Origin: Costus lasius
Lineage: Eukaryota; Streptophyta; Magnoliopsida; Zingiberales; Costaceae
Assembly: GCA_027563935.2 (NCBI GenBank)
Contig: CM050454.1
Coordinates: 48,636,596 to 48,700,595 of the forward strand
Length of the DNA: 64,000 nucleotides
Direction of reading: 5' to 3'
Below are positions 23,121 to 33,900 of the stretch, in pieces. Below the pieces are notes generated by a model. That model made no database searches. It was not told the DNA's origin and was given only the letters and a program-made list of their open reading frames with translations. The stretch's first letter is position 1, and every line of letters begins with the position of its first letter. The translations under genes were made by a program, and so were the position numbers.

Positions 23121-23805
23121 CAATACGCCTTATGCTTCGGCTATTGGTTCCATTATGTATGCGATGTTGTGTACTCGCCCAGACGTCGCTTACGGGTTAA
23201 GCGTAACCAGTCGTTACCAGAGTAATCCAGGTATGGCGCACTGGATTGCAGTCAAGAACATCTTAAAATATCTGCGGAGGACCAAAGATATGTTCTTGAT
23301 ATATGGTGGTCAGGAAGAACTCAGTATTGAAGGATATACTGACGCTTCGTTCCAGTCTGACCAGGATGATTTCCGATCGCAATCAGGCTATGTTTTTAGC
23401 TTGAATGGAGGAGCAGTGGTGTGGAAAAGTTTCAAACAGTCAACTGTTGCTGATTCCACAACAGAAGCCGAGTATGTTGCAGCCTCGGAAGCATCCAAGG
23501 AGGCAGTCTGGATTCGTAAGTTCGTGAGAGAACTTGGTGTTGTTCCTTCGAGTGTCGATCCTTTGGTTATCTTCTGTGATAACACTGGAGCAATCGCACA
23601 AGCAAAGGAACCACGGTCGCACCAGAAGTCCAAGCACATACTGAGACGGTTTCACTTGATCAGGGAGATCATAGATCGTGGCGAGCTCAAAATCTGCAAG
23701 GTTCATACAGATGACAATCTGGCAGACCCGCTTACCAAGCCTCTGGCGCAGCAGAAGCATGAGAAGCACTGTAATAATATGGGTTTGAGATTTCTCAACC
23801 ATTAG
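23121..23805 (+). pseudogene. Cop2 gag-pol, second part (end of RT and RNase H)
   Basis: After the repeated CAATA (23121-23125) the Cop2 frame continues with TPYASAIGS and runs open through RNase H (YTDASF, TEAEY, FCDNTG) to the stop at 23805. It contains all RNase H catalytic residues but has no start of its own. An internal ATG at 23155 is an ordinary codon of the polyprotein. See the first part at 10861-14062. Confidence 0.94.
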
Positions 23806-23825
23806 ATTAAGTGCAAGTGGGAGAT

Positions 23826-25471
23826 TGTTGGGGTATGCCCTTAAGGCTAATGTTTGAGGCCTGTGGGAATGTATCTGTATCATGTAATAAACTGTTATGT
23901 TTATAAAGGCATGGTTATTATTCGGTTGTTTACATTGTCTGCTGCAATATATGTTCTTCTGAATAATGTCTCAAAGCTGTTCAGCTGGGCTGACATGCTA
24001 TTATGTCCTTAGTCGATGTATCTTGGTGAACATGAGACAGCCTTGATATGGTTAAGACTAATATGTGTTCTAATCTTATAGGATGCTTCGAGCATGGAAT
24101 AAGATGTAGATTCATGGGTACATTGGATGTACTGGACAGACCCTACTAGGATGTTCAATTGTTTGTCACAATGTGAATGTTCCTTGATTAAGACAAGTGG
24201 CACATTTCCTCTGACTTGAGATCACTTGTGTTTTCTAAATGATGATTGTCATTGTTTTGAGATGGTTCAATATCATTTGAAACATAATGATTATAGACTA
24301 TCTTGGATGGTGAGCTTGAGTCAGGTTAGAGCACTAGTGATAGACATAGGATTGCCGTCTCCTTGTTTAAGGAGTGTGATGTTCTAAAGGGGCCCCCTGG
24401 ATGAGATGATTGAGAAAGTGTATGGCCATACCCAGGTGACAGTGTTCATCTGTTCTAATCATGCTCATCATATTGGAGTTACGAGCTTGACAGGCTTGTC
24501 CAATAAGAACATCCAGTGGTAAAGGAAATATGCATGCCTTGTGAATTGATTCACACTTGTGCTATTTTTGGGTGTAGTCTTGGAAGACTCTTTCCTTGAT
24601 ATCGGGAGACAGTGATGTGTTGCTAGATACCCCTCACTGATCGTGATAATGTGAATTGTCGTTACCGACGTTTTAAGGAAACCCTCAGGGTCGCACAATT
24701 GATGATATGGCTTACTTAAGTCAGATCGTGTGGACTGAATTGTTCAGGTTCAGTTTAAAGGGATTTAATCTCTGATTGTAAGTGAGATCTAGTCTGATCA
24801 TGTTTGATTGATTAGGGCTTGAGATCGGTAAGCTTCGATCGAGAGAATGGATGCTAGATCGGTCAGATCAGGAGCATCAAAGAGATGAACGGTTAGATCT
24901 GGAACCTTAGGGTTTTAATGTGATCTAGGCCATGTCGATTGGTTTATTTGGTTATTGAACCAAAATTAAATTGAACCAAAATGGTTCAAGACTAGGCGAC
25001 AAGTTCACTTAGCGTGAACATGTTGGGCGGTGAGTGGTGCTATTTTTAGCAACCATGACTCTCACGTTCGAATAGAGAGGGTTCTCTATTCTCGCCTCTT
25101 GAACGCATATTCCTCTCGTTCTTTTGGGTGACGGCGCCTTGGAGCTTGAGGAGAATTCGGCAAAGAGAAAAGATCTCCTTCCCTTTCCATTTCGATCAAA
25201 GACTTCTTTGGATCTTGCTAGCACAAGAATCGCAAAGACGAGTAGGCGACATCAACTGTGTGCGTCACCTCTGGAGAAGATCTGCTTTGATCTTTGCTTC
25301 CTAGACGCCATCTTGAAATGGCTATGGTATGAGTTTTATCTCTTCTATGCAATCAAATTTTTATGGTTGATCATATCACATGAAGCCGATCCGTGAAACC
25401 CTAATCCGCTGCCTAAATGTTTATAATGCGCCATGCTGGGTTTCGCCCCCCTCTAGAAAGGGGTTCTTTCA
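23826..25471 (+). repeat. Cop2 3' LTR
   Basis: It is 1646 bp, the partner of 7391-9036, preceded by the AAGTGGGAGAT tract and followed by GCAAC. Confidence 0.96.
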
Positions 25472-26780
25472 GCAACAAGTGGCACATTTCCTTTGACTTG
25501 AGATCACTTGTGTTTTCTAAATGATGATTGTCATTGTTTTGAGGTAGTTCAATATCATTTGAAACATAATGATTATAGACTATCTTGGATGGTGAGCTTG
25601 AGTCAGGTTAGGGCACTAGTGATAGACATAGGATTGCCGTCTCCTTAATTGGAGTGAGATGTTCTAAAGGGGCCCCCTGGATGAGATGATTGAGAAAAGA
25701 GTATGGCCATACCCAGGTGACTATGTTCATCTGATCTAATCATGCTCATCATATTGGAGTTACAAGCTTGACACGCTTGTCCAATAAGAACATCCAGTGG
25801 CAAAGGAAATATGCATGCCTTGTGAGTTGATTCACACTTGTGCTATGGTTTGGGTGTAGTCTTGGAAGACTCTTTTCTTTATATCGGGAGACAGTGATGT
25901 GTTGCTAGATACCCCTCACTGATCGTGATAACGTTAGTTATCGTTACCGACATTTAAAGGAAACCCTTAGGGTCGCACAATTTGATGATATGGCTTACTT
26001 AAGTCAGATCGTGTGGACTGAATTGTTTTGGTTCAGTTTAAAGGGATTTAATCTCTGATTGTAAGTGAGATCTGGTCTGATCATGTTTGATTGATTAGGG
26101 CTTAAGATCGGTAAGCTTCGATTGAGAGAATAGATGCTAGATCGGTGAGATCAGGAGCATTAAGAGATGAACGGTCAGATCTTGAACCTTTAGGTTTAAT
26201 ATGATCTGGACTGAAGACTTGGCTTGATTGGTTTCTTGAGCCGAACCAAATTGAACCGGCTCATATATGAGCGCATGGTTCAAAGGGAGAAGAGGTGGCG
26301 ACTTGTTCACTTGGCGTGAACGTTTGAGCGAGTGGTGGTTTCTATTTTTAGAAACCATGATCTCCACTTGGAGATCTCTCACGTTCGAAGAGAATGAATT
26401 CTATTCTCGCCTCTCTACCCATTATTCCTCTCGACACTTTCGTGTGTGGCGACGCTTGGAGCTTTGAGGAGGATTCAGCCAAGAAAGGAAAATCGTCTCC
26501 ATCCCTTCCATACGTTCAAGACTTCTTGGAACCTTGCTAGCACAAGGAGCACCAAGAAAGTAGGCACACTCTCATCTTGTGTGCGCATTCTCTGGAGGAG
26601 ATCCCTGTCGATCTCTGCTTCCTAGACGCCATCCAAACGAAATGGCTATGGTATGAATCTAAACCTTATGAAGTTAATCATATGTCATTACGTAAGGTCT
26701 CTTGAAACCCTAGTTTCCGCTTGCAAAATTATTTGCGCCACCTGTCAGGGTTTCGCCCCCTTAGCTATAGGGGACTTTCA
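25472..26780 (+). repeat. Cop1 3' LTR, second part
   Basis: It resumes after the GCAAC duplication and ends in ACTTTCA at 26780. From 25494 on it aligns base for base in length with the visible 5' LTR. It is followed by - strand LTR sequence of Cop4. Confidence 0.95.
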
Positions 26781-26868
26781 ACTCCAACTAGGAGAGGCAA
26801 TCCTATATCTATCACTAATGCCCTAACATGACTCATGCCCATTATCCAAGATAATCTATAACCATTAT
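26781..26868 (-). repeat. Cop4 LTR fragment a (family A, - strand)
   Basis: This 88 bp matches the reverse strand of family A LTRs (compare 43089-43180 in Cop5). It is cut on the left by Cop1 and on the right by GypT, and it continues at 38842. The remaining LTR should lie left of Cop1, outside the window. Confidence 0.85.
26864..26868 (+). repeat. Target-site duplication of GypT (ATTAT)
   Basis: ATTAT at 26864-26868 recurs at 38842-38846. Removing GypT and one copy joins the two Cop4 LTR pieces without loss. Confidence 0.95.
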
Positions 26869-29800
26869 TGTAACGCCCTCGAGTTTCTGAATTACGATTT
26901 AAGGTTAGAAATTCTGTTTCTGTATTTTTATCTGTTAAAGTTTTGGGATTTTTGCCTAATTGTAGGACTTTTTCCTACAGGGCAAAAATAATTATTTTGG
27001 TTGGGGTTTCGAACCCTCAACCTTGACTCTTTGCTCCTGGAATTCTTCCACCATGGTGGCGCATATTTCTGTGTTATTGGAGTGGCGCATGGTGGTTAAG
27101 CCCAGGTGAGCCCTTAAAACCGATTTTCACTTAAGTTAACTGGGTTATTGGATCTTGGATCCGTTTGGAGTGGGAGAAAAAGAGAAATATCGTGAGAGCT
27201 CCTCTCCCTCACGATTTTTGTTGTTTTCTTGCCCTAGCCGCCTGTGGTTGTCGCCCCTTACTGTGTTTGGTGCCTCCTACAAATTTCTGACGCTGGTGGT
27301 GGCAGACTGGTGGTGGACGAAGTTCCTGGAGATCCCTGACCCTCTGTTGTGGTGTTTTTTTTTCTGTGGGCGATTTTCAGTGAGTAATTCGATCCTAAGG
27401 AGTCTAATCCTATTTGCAATAATTATCTGTACGAACCAAAAATCTGCAAGTAGATCCTGTGTTTTTTCTATTCTATAGGTCGGATCTGAATATGCATGAT
27501 GATTCAGAAATTTTGTCTTGCTGAAAATTGTAGTCGCCAATCTGACCTTACTGTGCTTTAACCTCAATATCTCATGATCTATAGATCCAAATCACACGAA
27601 ACAAATTTTGTATGAAACTAGATTCGCTCAACTTTGATTCTTATGTAATATCGACCACATCTGAACTATATTCGTGTTGCAATCGGCATTGTTATATAAC
27701 TTACGAAATCTGTTTTCTGAAAATCTAGAATCTTGACCCTTTTGTGTTCGAACTCTCATATCTCCCTAGGTATAGCTCGAAATCCTTTGAAACCAGTTTT
27801 ATTAGACCGTAGGCTTGAAGAGCTTCATTTTGACTCCCATAACGCCTATTTTTGATTAGTTATTGGATCTGAAATATATGTCGTAATTCTGATATATGAA
27901 TCTGTTTTCTTGAAATCTGAAATTCTGACCCACCTATGTTCGAACCCTTATATCTTCCTGCCTACAATTCGAAATTTTGCAAAACCAGTTTTATTGGAAA
28001 CTAGATTCAGAGAGCTTCATTTTGAATATAATATTGACTAGCTTTGGTTCGAAATTGGACCAAAAATATATGTTGCAATCTGACAATATAAATCTGCTAT
28101 GTTTTGGTTAGACGAATATTCCATTGTGAGAAAAATTTAGCCTGTATGGTTTAATCTCTTAAATTGTGGTCTGTAGTTCTTCTAAAATTTATTTGCTTGA
28201 TGAGAAATTTTAGAGAAAACAAAATTGGGGATTTAACTAAGAACTTAGGAATTTTCGAAAATCATGGTTCGAGCCAATTTTGGGGCTTTTGTCAATTTTC
28301 TTCACGAACGTGTAATTAAAATTATCTGTAGTGGGGGACTGAAATTATTTACATGAAATTTGTACGTTCTGTTAAGGTTCTGAAACTGGCGCCCCTTACA
28401 GTAATTTTATAGCTCACGGTTTTAGAAATTTTGAGGAAATTATTTCATGAATAGTTTCTGTTCTATGTTTAATTGTTTGTTATGTGAATATTTTCTGTTC
28501 TGTTTATATGTTGTGAATTTTCTGAAAACTTTGAATGTGTTATAACCTTTGTGAGAACATAGACTGGTCTGACATGAATTAAGGATAGTTGCATGGAATC
28601 TAAGGAATTCACTCATATATTACTTCTGGTTGATGGTAAAAATTATGAAGTGTGTTCAGCTTTGATTTTCTGCAAATTGTAATTTGTTAAGGACTGGATA
28701 TTGGGGTGTGTCATTTTCTGGTTTGTCAGACTTTGGGCATGATGTAAGAATTAAGTAGTGGTTGGTCCTACTCCTCCGTTTCAGTATAATCTGTTCTGTA
28801 AAATTATGCCCTAGTGTAGCACTCTTCTGTGTTCTTACCCTCTTTCTGTGGCGCTGTAATGGTGCTGATAGTCTACTACGACCCTTGAGACACTATTTCT
28901 GTTCTGGGTATTGGAGACCAGAGTGCCACGTCTTGACAAGACGGGGGCCACCCACTGATACCTCCTCTACCATTCTGTTCTGGGTATTGGAGACCAGAGT
29001 GCCACGTCCTGACAAGACGGGGGCCACCCACTGATACCTCCTCTACCATTCTGTTATGGGTATTGGAGACCAGAGTGCCACGTCCTGACAAGACGGGGGC
29101 CACCCACTGATACCTCCTCCACCATTCTGTTCTGGGTATTGGAGACCAGAGTGCCACGTCCTGACAAGACGGGGGCCACCCACTGATACCTCCTCTACCA
29201 TTCTGTTCTGGGTATTGGAGACCAGAGTGCCACGTCCTGACAAGACGGGGGCCACCCACTGATACCTCCTCTACCATTCTGTTCTGGGTTTTGGAGGCCA
29301 GAGTGCCACGTCCTGACAAGACGGGGGCCACCCACTGATACCTCCTCTACCATTCTGTTTCTGATATGCATGCATGTCTCATCCTCGGCAGAGGTGGGGT
29401 CAGACCTTCTGTGGTCATCAGGCCTTCTATGGCCTTTCTGTTTCCGATGTAGACTATCCGTTTGGATTCTGACAATTCTGATTTTCTGTCTGTCAGTTCT
29501 GATTTCTGTAGTTCTGTTTCGATCTGTATTATAGATGTGTTAGGCAGTGTGTTTAGTAGGGAGGGGTTGGTATACTTATATCCTACTTCATGCTTGATGC
29601 CTAATGTTATAAGTATCTGTATTTGATTATGTTTTGTTTCTGATATAAGTGTGCATGTTAAGTTGATTTATCTTATCTGTTACAAAAATGTATTTCAACT
29701 TATGCATGATATTTTTGATGTGTACTATGGATGGCTTTTAGTGTCTTTTACTCACTGAGCTTTTTAGCTCACCCCCGTTGTTTAAATATTTTCAGGTGAG

Positions 29801-30388
29801 ACATTGGGACAGTGATCGCTACAGCTAATTCACGAATTTACTACGATGCTAATGTTTTATTTAATTTCTAAGAGTTGTCTTCTAAAGATTTATCAGGCCT
29901 GCGTGCCTAACTTAATTATATGATACGTTTTATCTCCTGAGGGCTTATGCCTGTTTTCAGAATATTATATTATAGTTGTCTTGTTTTAATTGTTAGATAC
30001 AAGTTTTGGATTCGTGAGATTTGAAATTATTCTTATTCTGAAATGTCCGATTTGAGAGTTATTGTTCTTATTCCGCAATATATCTGAATTTGTGTTTTCC
30101 ACATATGTGTAGTGTGGACATCTGTTTTATTCCAGGATATGCGTGTCTGTGCAGCAGTAAATTATTATACTTGCTGTCGGATTTTCTGGATTTCCGGATT
30201 TCTATTTCCTAGTAAATCGATCCTATTCAGTTCTGTGCGGTTTTCAGTTCCGTAGTAATGTCCTTCGATACCGCTTCTTCTTGTGTTTTAATGGAAGAGT
30301 AAAAATTTTTGAAACCCCGTATTTTACTTGTATGCGTGTGGGGTGTGATTCTGAGGGATGTTGCAGATGGTATCAGAGCGATATTACA
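26869..30388 (+). repeat. GypT 5' LTR (3520 bp)
   Basis: It starts TGTAACGCCCTCGAG. It includes six 76-bp repeats (28898-29353), the TGAGCT-TTTT-AGCTCA inverted repeat near 29755 and, at its very end, a former primer-binding site (30366-30388). A 107-codon ORF at 27155-27478 is also in the other LTR, but nothing identifies it as a gene. Confidence 0.95.
28898..29353 (+). repeat. Six tandem 76-bp repeats in the GypT 5' LTR
   Basis: Units start at 28898, 28974, 29050, 29126, 29202 and 29278. The first carries GTCTTGACAAGAC, a perfect inverted repeat around one A; later units have GTCCTGACAAGAC. The last unit has a diagnostic GGTTTTGGAGGCC. Because 76 is not a multiple of three, long - strand ORFs arise from the repeat alone. 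Confidence 0.97.
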
Positions 30389-30410
30389 GATAGTATCAGA
30401 GGAATATTAC
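30366..30410 (+). other. Duplicated GypT primer-binding site, one copy inside the LTR
   Basis: Copy 1 (30366-30388) holds TGGTATCAGAGC. Copy 2 (30389-30410) holds TAGTATCAGAGG. They are adjacent, 23 bp apart, and the LTR boundary fixed by the 3' LTR and TSD falls exactly between them. Copy 1 is repeated at the end of the 3' LTR (38819-38841). The upstream TGTTGCA at 30359-30365 looks like the ancestral LTR end. Confidence 0.85.
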
Positions 30411-30588
30411 TAGCAATTAGAAACTCCGGGAAAGGAAAACTCTGTTTGTGTATTGCTAGAAACCAAGATAGGATCTGAATATTGGAAAACTCTGTTTGTG
30501 TATTGCTAGAAACCAAGACAGGATCTGATCCGTGATTGAATATTGGTTGTTATTCTACCGTGTTATGTGATGCAGGTACAAAAAAAAA
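30411..30588 (+). other. GypT leader with a 50-bp-period duplication
   Basis: GGAAAACTCTGTTTGTG and what follows occur at 30434 and again at 30484, with about 45 nearly identical bases. An A-run directly precedes the gag ATG at 30589. No gene is called. Confidence 0.85.
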
Positions 30589-30655
30589 ATGGTGCGACCA
30601 AGATCTAGCAGTAGCAACGGTGATCAACAGTCTGATCTGAGGCAGGCCATGGAGG

Positions 30656-30786
30656 CTATGACTGCTATGATGCAACAACAGAACGCGTTCATCCAGCAGC
30701 AAACTCAGATGATGCAGCAGCCTATGACTGCTATGATGCAACAACAGAACGCGTTCATCCAGCAGCAAACTCAGATGATGCAGCAG
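30656..30786 (+). repeat. 66-bp tandem duplication in GypT gag
   Basis: Two units of 22 codons (30656-30720 and 30722-30786) encode [20 protein letters not shown]. The period keeps the frame, so it lengthens the Gln-rich N-terminal segment. Confidence 0.95.
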
Positions 30787-30864
30787 CAGCAGGCGCAGCA
30801 CATGGAGGTTCAGCAACAGTTATTGCAGCGGCTATCGTAGACACAGCCTCAGTCACAGTCACAA

Positions 30865-30936
30865 CCGGCTGGACACGGTGTGGGTGGCGCTGGTTCTCCT
30901 CCGGCTGGACACGGTGTGGGTGGCGCTGGTTCTCCT
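30865..30936 (+). repeat. Exact 36-bp tandem duplication in GypT gag
   Basis: Two identical 12-codon units ([12 protein letters not shown] when read in the frame of ATG 30589) lie just after the premature TAG, between Ser-Gln repeats where the gag frame is lost. Confidence 0.95.
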
Positions 30937-33900
30937 CAGTCACAGCCTCAGTCACAGTCACAGTCACAACCAGCCTCAGTCACAGTCATCAACGATATGC
31001 TCGGTTGGTTCGAGAGTTTCAGCACCTGAACCCGACCACATTTTATGGTAGTCCAGGGCCCAGAGCGGCTGAGGATTGGCTTTTGGTACTGGAAAAGATT
31101 TTTCAGGTTTTGCGCTGTGATGATGCAGACAAGCTATGTTTGTCTGTCTTCATGTTGCGTGGAGATGCCGAAGACTGGTGGAAGGGAGTCGTCAGACTGG
31201 CGGCAACTGAATCCGGAGTTGTTGATTGGCAGTACTTCATGATGAAGTTCAATGCCAAGTTTTTCCCCTCTAGCTTATCTGAGGAGCGCGAGGTGGAGTT
31301 TATTCATCTTGAGCAGGGCGACCTGACGGTGGATCAGTATGAGGCCACATTCGCTCGGTTGTCGGGGTATGCTCCTCACTTAGTCAACACCGAGGAAAGA
31401 AGAGCCAAGAAGTTTCAGTGGGGTTTGAGGAAAGACATCAGGACAAGGGTAGCTATGCTACACTTGGAGGCTTATGCTGAAGTGGTAGACAGGGCTCGCA
31501 CTGCTGAGAGGTGCATTGCTGAGATGGCTGTTGATACTATCCCTGCATCCGCCCCTACTTCTGTGACTTACGCACCCACTCTGGGTGGTAAGGATAAGAA
31601 GAATTTCAAGAAAGAGAAGAAAGACAATAAGGGCAGATACAAACCTTATCAGAAGCCAGCCAGCACAATTTCTCAGAACGGCAAGAAGTGTCTCCACTGT
31701 GGGAGCACTAAACATCAGGATAATGAGTGCTATAGGAAGACTGGCGCTTGCTTCAGATGTGGTAAGGTGGGGCATATGATTAAGGACTGTCCTATGCCGG
31801 ATGCTAGAGGACAGGGTGAGAAGCCTACTGTGCAGACTCGCGTGTATGCCATCGTGGAGAGGGATGCTTCGGCTTCGAAGTCCGTGGTAGAAGGTACACT
31901 TTATGTGTTTAGTTATTTGGCACGCATTCTTTTTGATCATGGTGCCAATTTATCCTTTGTGTCTGCATGTTTTGCACCATGTTTGCCTGTGTTGCCTAGG
32001 ATACTTGATTTCTGTATTTCTATTCATACACCTATGGGTGAGGCCGTATCTACAGATATAACATATCCTGACTGTTTGATTAAGGTTGAAGGATATGATT
32101 TACCTATTGATTTGATTAGTCTTCCTATGAAAGACTATGACATCATTCTGGGCATGGATTGGCTGTCTGCCTATCATGCTACTTTAGATTGTTTTGAAAA
32201 GTTAATTACTCTGCATCTAAGTGATGGACAGCAACTGGTTATCCAAGGCCGGATATCAGAACAGGAGCCTTTGGTGATATCTCATCTGCAGGCCAGGAAG
32301 CTTTTAGCCCAGGGCTGCAAGGGGTATCTGGCGCATGTCAAGGTGCAGACTGAGTATGATTTGGATCTGGCTAAAATTCCTGTGGTAAGAGAGTTTACTG
32401 ACGTCTTCTCTGATGATTTATCTGGGTTACCACCCAGCAGAGAAGTTGAGTTTGGTATCGAGTTGTTGCCAGGCACGGCACCGATATCTAAAGCTCCTTA
32501 CAGGATGGCAACTTCAGAACTGACAGAGCTGAAGAAGCAACTGGAAGAACTATTAGAGAAGGGGTATATTCGACCCAGTGTTTCTCCATGGGGAGCACCT
32601 GTGTTATTTGTGAAGAAGAAGGATGGTACGTTGCGCATGTGCATCGATTACCGTCAACTCAACCAAGTGACTGTTAAGAATAAGTACCCATTACCCCGTA
32701 TTGATGATCTCTTTGATCAGTTGCAGGGTGCTACTGTATTCTCTAAAATTGACCTGAGGTCTGGCTATTATCAGTTGAGAGTTCAGGAGGAGGATGTACC
32801 TAAAACTGCATTCAGGACCAGGTATGGGCACTATGAGTTCCTTGTTATGCCCTTTGGACTGACAAATGCCCCTGCGGTGTTTATGGATCTGATGAACAGG
32901 GTATTTCATGAGCTCCTGGACAAATGTGTGGTCGTCTTCATTGATGATATTCTGATCTACTCCAAGAATGCGCAAGATCACTCTCAGGATTTGCGCAAGG
33001 TGCTGGAGATTCTGCGGCTGAAGCAGCTGTATGCTAAGGCCAGCAAATGTGAGTTCTGGCTATATCAGATTGGCTTTCTGGGGCACATTATTTCTGGCCA
33101 GGGTGTGTCTGTAGATCCAGTGAAGGTGGAGGCCATTCTTCACTGGGGAAGACCAACTACAGCGACTGAGGTCAGAAGTTTTCTGGGCTTAGCTGGATAC
33201 TACCGCCGCTTTGTGGAGGGTTTTTCCAAGCTAGCTGGTCCTCTGACTAAGCTAACTAGAAAGAATTTGAAGTTTGAGTGGTCTGATAATTGTGAATCTA
33301 GTTTTCAAGAACTGAAAAGGAGACTGACCAGTGCTCCTATCCTCATCATTCCCTGTGATGGAGAGAAGTTCACTGTGTACACTGATGCCTCTGGTAAGGG
33401 TCTGGGTGTTGTATTGATGCAGCAAGGAAAGGTAGTTGCTTATGCTTCAAGGCAACTCAAAGACTATGAGGTAAACTACCCCACTCATGATCTGGAGTTG
33501 GCAGCTGTAGTTTTTGCCTTGAAGATCTGGAGGCACTATCTCTTTGGACAGACATTTGAATTGTTTACAGATCACTAGAGCTTGAAGTATATCTTCACTC
33601 AGAAAGAGCTGAATATGAGACAGAGGCGATGGCTTGAATTGATAAAGGATTATGACTTCACCATCCAATATCAGTCTGGTAAAGACAATGTGGTGGCTGA
33701 TGCTCTTAGTCGGTATCCTGTGACTCAGATAGCTGCACTGCAAGTCCAGGAGTGGCGACTATTGCAGGAGTTCAGTGACATGCATCTGAGTGTGACTCCG
33801 GGTGAGAGAGGCGGTCTTCTAGCTTCTCTCAGGGTTCAGTCAGAGTTACTGCAGAGACTGAGATCAGGGCAGCAGTCAGATCCGGATATTTTACGGTGGA

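Larger units (their letters stand above)
7391..25471 (+). mobile_element. Cop2, Ty1/copia (family A) element nested in the Cop1 3' LTR and itself split by Cop3
   Basis: Two LTRs of 1646 bp each flank a leader and a gag-pol gene that is interrupted at 14062/23121 by Cop3. Without Cop3 the element would be about 9.0 kb. By eye the LTRs differ at about four sites, for example C/T at 7676 versus 24112 and G/C at 8806 versus 25239 (approximate). It is flanked by GCAAC. Confidence 0.95.
1..26780 (+). mobile_element. Cop1, Ty1/copia element (family A), outermost of three nested copies; left end outside window
   Basis: The element consists of a partial 5' LTR, primer-binding site, leader, gag-pol, polypurine tract and a 3' LTR split by Cop2. 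Removing Cop2 and one copy of the GCAAC duplication restores a 3' LTR of about 1672 bp. The visible 1287 bp of the 5' LTR and the last 1287 bp of the 3' LTR have equal length and differ at about five positions by eye. The right flank (from 26781) is a - strand family A LTR, so Cop1 inserted into a relative. Its own TSD cannot be checked because the left end lies outside the window; the base run expected there is ACTCC. Confidence 0.93.

Noticed and set aside
27155..27478. 107-codon ORF in both GypT LTRs (also 35607-35930)
   Set aside because: Same duplication argument; no recognisable domain or start context.
28876..29331. Long - strand ORFs (151 aa and several of 70-90 aa) over the GypT LTR repeats, also at 37328-37783
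   Set aside because: They are produced by the stop-free 76-bp repeat, which is open in all three - frames because 76 is not a multiple of three.
29785..29800. TTTTCAGGTGAG in the GypT LTR as splice sites
   Set aside because: Matches acceptor and donor consensus at one point, but no partner site with preserved frame was found.
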